A stretch of 64,000 nt of DNA from Flavobacterium tructae (GTDB lineage Bacteria > Bacteroidota > Bacteroidia > Flavobacteriales > Flavobacteriaceae), in assembly GCF_002217475.1 (NCBI RefSeq), contig NZ_MUHH01000034.1:1-64000 (forward strand), given 5' to 3'. Shown here one piece after another: positions 61,771 through 64,000 of the stretch. The position numbers and the translations under genes were made by a program. Each line of letters starts with the position of its first letter. Position 1 is the stretch's first letter. The notes beneath the pieces were generated by a model. The model saw only the letters and a program-made list of their open reading frames with translations, was not told where the DNA came from and searched no databases.

Positions 61771-64000
61771 TTAAAACTTAAGAGTTAAGTTTACTAACAA
61801 GTTGGCAGGAGCTTGCGCCATTCCGTAAGAATCCCAGTATTTTTTATTGTTTATGTTGTTGAATTTAACGCCGATTCTCCATGTTGGCTTATCATAAAAT
61901 AGGGTCGCATTGTAAACAGAATAAGACGGGCTGTAAAAACTTTCATCTTCAAACTTGTATTGCTTGTCTACGTAGTTGCCTCCAAAACCAAGTCCTAAAT
62001 CTTTTAATTTGTTTTGAAACTTATACGATATCCAATAATTAACTACATTTTCCGGAGCTCCGCTGGCTTTATTTCCTTCAATAGCGGCATCTGATGATTT
62101 TACGATGCGATTGTCATTATAAGCATACCCAAGCATAGCATTTAAACCTGCAACCGGAGTGGCAATAAATTCAAAGTCAATTCCTTTACTCACTTGTTTA
62201 CCATCCTGAACATTAAAACCGTCAGAAGTTGTTCTTGTAGCATTATCAATCGTAATGTTGTAGTAACTTAATGTAGTACTTAATTTTTTATTGAACGCTT
62301 CTACTTTTACCCCACCTTCGTATTGGTTGGCATAAACCGGTTTTAATACTAACAAGCTTCCATCGGGTTGATTTACGGGACCCGAATTTTGAAAACCATT
62401 CATATAATTTCCAAATAAAGAAACCTGATTTTTAACCACTTCATAAACCAAACCTAATTTAGGAGATAGGGCAGTTTGATTGTAGCCTTTTGTGTCTTCC
62501 AGTTTTTTCTGAACGAAGTTGTCTAAACGAAGACTTAGCATAGCTGATAAACGGTCTGTAAAGCTTATCACATCTGAGGCATAAACACTAAATATTTGTT
62601 CGTCCGGAACTGCCCATGTAAGTTGAGATACCACGGCATCAACTTGTTTTTTTCGGATAGGATCAAAAGGTTTTGTGACATCGATAGTGTCCAGAACCGG
62701 CGTTGCGCCATAATTAAAAGTACCTTTTGAAAATCTGTAATTGGTACCTAATAAAAGTTTATGTTTGATACTTCCGGTAGAAAACTGACCGTTAATATTT
62801 TCTTGTATGTTGGTAAACTGATTAAATATTGGGCCAAAACGCGATACGCTTCTTTTTACTTCTGTTGGTGAAATCCATTGTGTGTAATATTGATAACTGC
62901 GATCTACATTTTCATCAATAAAAGAGAAAACAGTAGTAGATTTCCAGTTTTCTGCCAATTGATATTCGGCCTGAACAAAAACTTTTGTTGATGAAGTTTT
63001 GGCATCAAGATCATCGTGAAACAAACTTTTTCTATAGTCTACCTTTAAATCTGTTGGGTTTGTAATTCCCGAAGCATACGAACGTCCGTAAGTAGGACGT
63101 GTGTTGTTTACATTGTAAATTTCGGTATCAATACTTAAGGTTAATTTATCCGTTGCTTTGTAAGTAAGGCTTGGCGCGATCAGGAATGTTTTGCTAAAAC
63201 CATAGTCTAAGAAACTCTTTTCGGTATTTACCGCAGCGTTTAATCGAAACAATACGTTGTTATCAGCTGTTAGTGGAGTATTAACATCAAGCGCTAGTCG
63301 GTTTAATCCAAAACTTCCTCCGGTATAGGATACTTCTGTTTTTTTAGTCTCAAAAGGTTTTTTGGTAACTAAATTCACAACACCACCAAAAGAAGAGACA
63401 GACGACCCGAATAAAGTTCCCGAAGGTCCTTTTAGAACTTCGATACGTTCGGCATTATCAATAGAAATAGAGCTTCGACCTGTCATATTTTCCATTCCGT
63501 TTCGGGCATTAACTCCGGTACTGAATCCTCTAAATGAAATTTCAAGCCCTCCTGATGGATAAATTTTTGTGGTGACACCAGGCGCATTTACAGCTGCACT
63601 TCTAATATCTATTGCAATTTGTTCCTGCAAAAGTTCTTTGGGAATCACATTATAGACTTGAGGGTTTTCAAGATTTTTCAGCGGCATTCTCGCAACATAA
63701 TCTGTTTTTTTAGAGAGGATGCTTTTCTTACCGTTTACTACAACTTCATGCAGCTCTTTGTTGGAAACTTTTAATTGCAAATTGAGAACTGTTGTTTCAC
63801 TTTCAGTTACCACTACCTCTTGTTCAGTAGTTTCATAACCGGTTAAAGATACTTGTAAGGTATAGGTATTAGTTCGTACTCTGTTGAGATCAAAACTGCC
63901 ATCGTCGTTGGTTACGGTACCGTATTTTGAGTTTTTAAGAATGACATTTACACCGGCAGCAGGATCGCCATCAGATGTAGTAATCGTTCCTTTTATTTTT
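61771..64000 (-). CDS. TonB-dependent receptor, 5' end beyond the window (paralogue 3)
   Basis: The readable part is 743 codons to the window edge; an internal ATG at 63813 is not the start. The edge residues still belong to the regulatory-like domain (KIKGTITTSDGDPAAGVNVI, then NTYTLQVSLTGYETTEQE), which is very close to that of the preceding receptor. The plug has NPQVYNVIPKELLQEQIAID, SFRGFSTGVNARNGMENMTG and VLKGPSGTLFGSSVSSFGGV. The barrel ends LLVNLTLKF. Signal peptide and first residues lie outside. This third copy of the subfamily supports a receptor array for several siderophores. Confidence 0.92.
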   Translation of the reverse strand, partial: KIKGTITTSDGDPAAGVNVILKNSKYGTVTNDDGSFDLNRVRTNTYTLQVSLTGYETTEQEVVVTESETTVLNLQLKVSNKELHEVVVNGKKSILSKKTDYVARMPLKNLENPQVYNVIPKELLQEQIAIDIRSAAVNAPGVTTKIYPSGGLEISFRGFSTGVNARNGMENMTGRSSISIDNAERIEVLKGPSGTLFGSSVSSFGGVVNLVTKKPFETKKTEVSYTGGSFGLNRLALDVNTPLTADNNVLFRLNAAVNTEKSFLDYGFSKTFLIAPSLTYKATDKLTLSIDTEIYNVNNTRPTYGRSYASGITNPTDLKVDYRKSLFHDDLDAKTSSTKVFVQAEYQLAENWKSTTVFSFIDENVDRSYQYYTQWISPTEVKRSVSRFGPIFNQFTNIQENINGQFSTGSIKHKLLLGTNYRFSKGTFNYGATPVLDTIDVTKPFDPIRKKQVDAVVSQLTWAVPDEQIFSVYASDVISFTDRLSAMLSLRLDNFVQKKLEDTKGYNQTALSPKLGLVYEVVKNQVSLFGNYMNGFQNSGPVNQPDGSLLVLKPVYANQYEGGVKVEAFNKKLSTTLSYYNITIDNATRTTSDGFNVQDGKQVSKGIDFEFIATPVAGLNAMLGYAYNDNRIVKSSDAAIEGNKASGAPENVVNYWISYKFQNKLKDLGLGFGGNYVDKQYKFEDESFYSPSYSVYNATLFYDKPTWRIGVKFNNINNKKYWDSYGMAQAPANLLVNLTLKF

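Noticed and set aside
1..64000. CRISPR array or tRNA/rRNA genes
   Set aside because: No regular repeat-spacer pattern and no cloverleaf or rRNA-like segments were noticed in intergenic regions; tandem heptamers are too short to be CRISPR repeats. A tRNAscan or Rfam search would settle the RNA question.

Overview
The window looks like a chromosomal segment of a Flavobacterium-like member of the Bacteroidota (Flavobacteriaceae). The evidence is the AT-rich composition, the fused SecD-SecF, a protein with a gliding/type IX secretion C-terminal domain followed by PorP/SprF and PorE-like genes, several TonB-dependent receptors with carboxypeptidase-regulatory-like N-domains, TAnnTTTG-type promoters, and a general lack of strong Shine-Dalgarno sequences.

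Layout. 1-2.8 kb is a decayed accessory zone: the end of a possible membrane protein, a small inverted-repeat element, the tail of an XRE regulator, an exported protein, an Rhs-core fragment and a tail-fibre-like exported protein. 2.8-7.2 kb is an AT-rich surface-polysaccharide segment: four glycosyltransferases and an FdtA/QdtA-type sugar ketoisomerase. Two of the glycosyltransferases lie directly behind ftsE. 8.2-15.8 kb holds a 1004-residue TPR protein, a PhzF-family protein, a plug-less outer-membrane barrel, a GNAT acetyltransferase, a double SH3-like protein and a GreA/GreB-C-terminus-like protein, separated by palindromic intergenic elements. 16.5-20.1 kb has two tandem asparagine synthetase paralogues; the second has lost the glutaminase catalytic residues. 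20.4-29.7 kb is housekeeping: an M16 peptidase, gyrB, mdh and secDF. 29.8-36.1 kb has a PagL-like barrel and then, on the minus strand, folE, a four-helix-bundle gene, cysS, yidD and lgt, with a class I aminotransferase further upstream. 36.2-44.6 kb has a retropepsin-like protease with PDZ domain, a type IX secretion trio (type B cargo, PorP, PorE-like), a lipoprotein and a DUF1573 protein. 44.8-49.7 kb has valS, a GyrI-like protein and an APC permease. 49.9-64 kb is an iron/siderophore uptake island: four TonB-dependent receptors (the last cut by the window edge), a PepSY membrane protein, a Fes-like esterase, a DUF4198 protein and a divergent AraC regulator.

How the genes work together. 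The 50-64 kb island fits import of siderophores made by other organisms: receptors bring them in, the esterase may release the iron, the PepSY protein may act in reduction or transport, and the AraC protein probably activates the adjacent receptor through two direct repeats spaced 21 bp apart. No siderophore biosynthesis genes are visible. The 37.6-43.4 kb trio is a typical unit for exporting and anchoring a type B cargo protein on the cell surface. lgt, yidD and secDF serve envelope biogenesis.

The most unusual signals are (1) the glutaminase-dead asparagine synthetase beside an intact copy, (2) the spaced direct repeat overlapping the expected -33 region of a receptor promoter, and (3) single accessory genes (phzF-like, gyrI-like, four-helix bundle) each bracketed by related palindromic or repeat elements. 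No tRNA, rRNA, CRISPR array or complete insertion sequence was seen.
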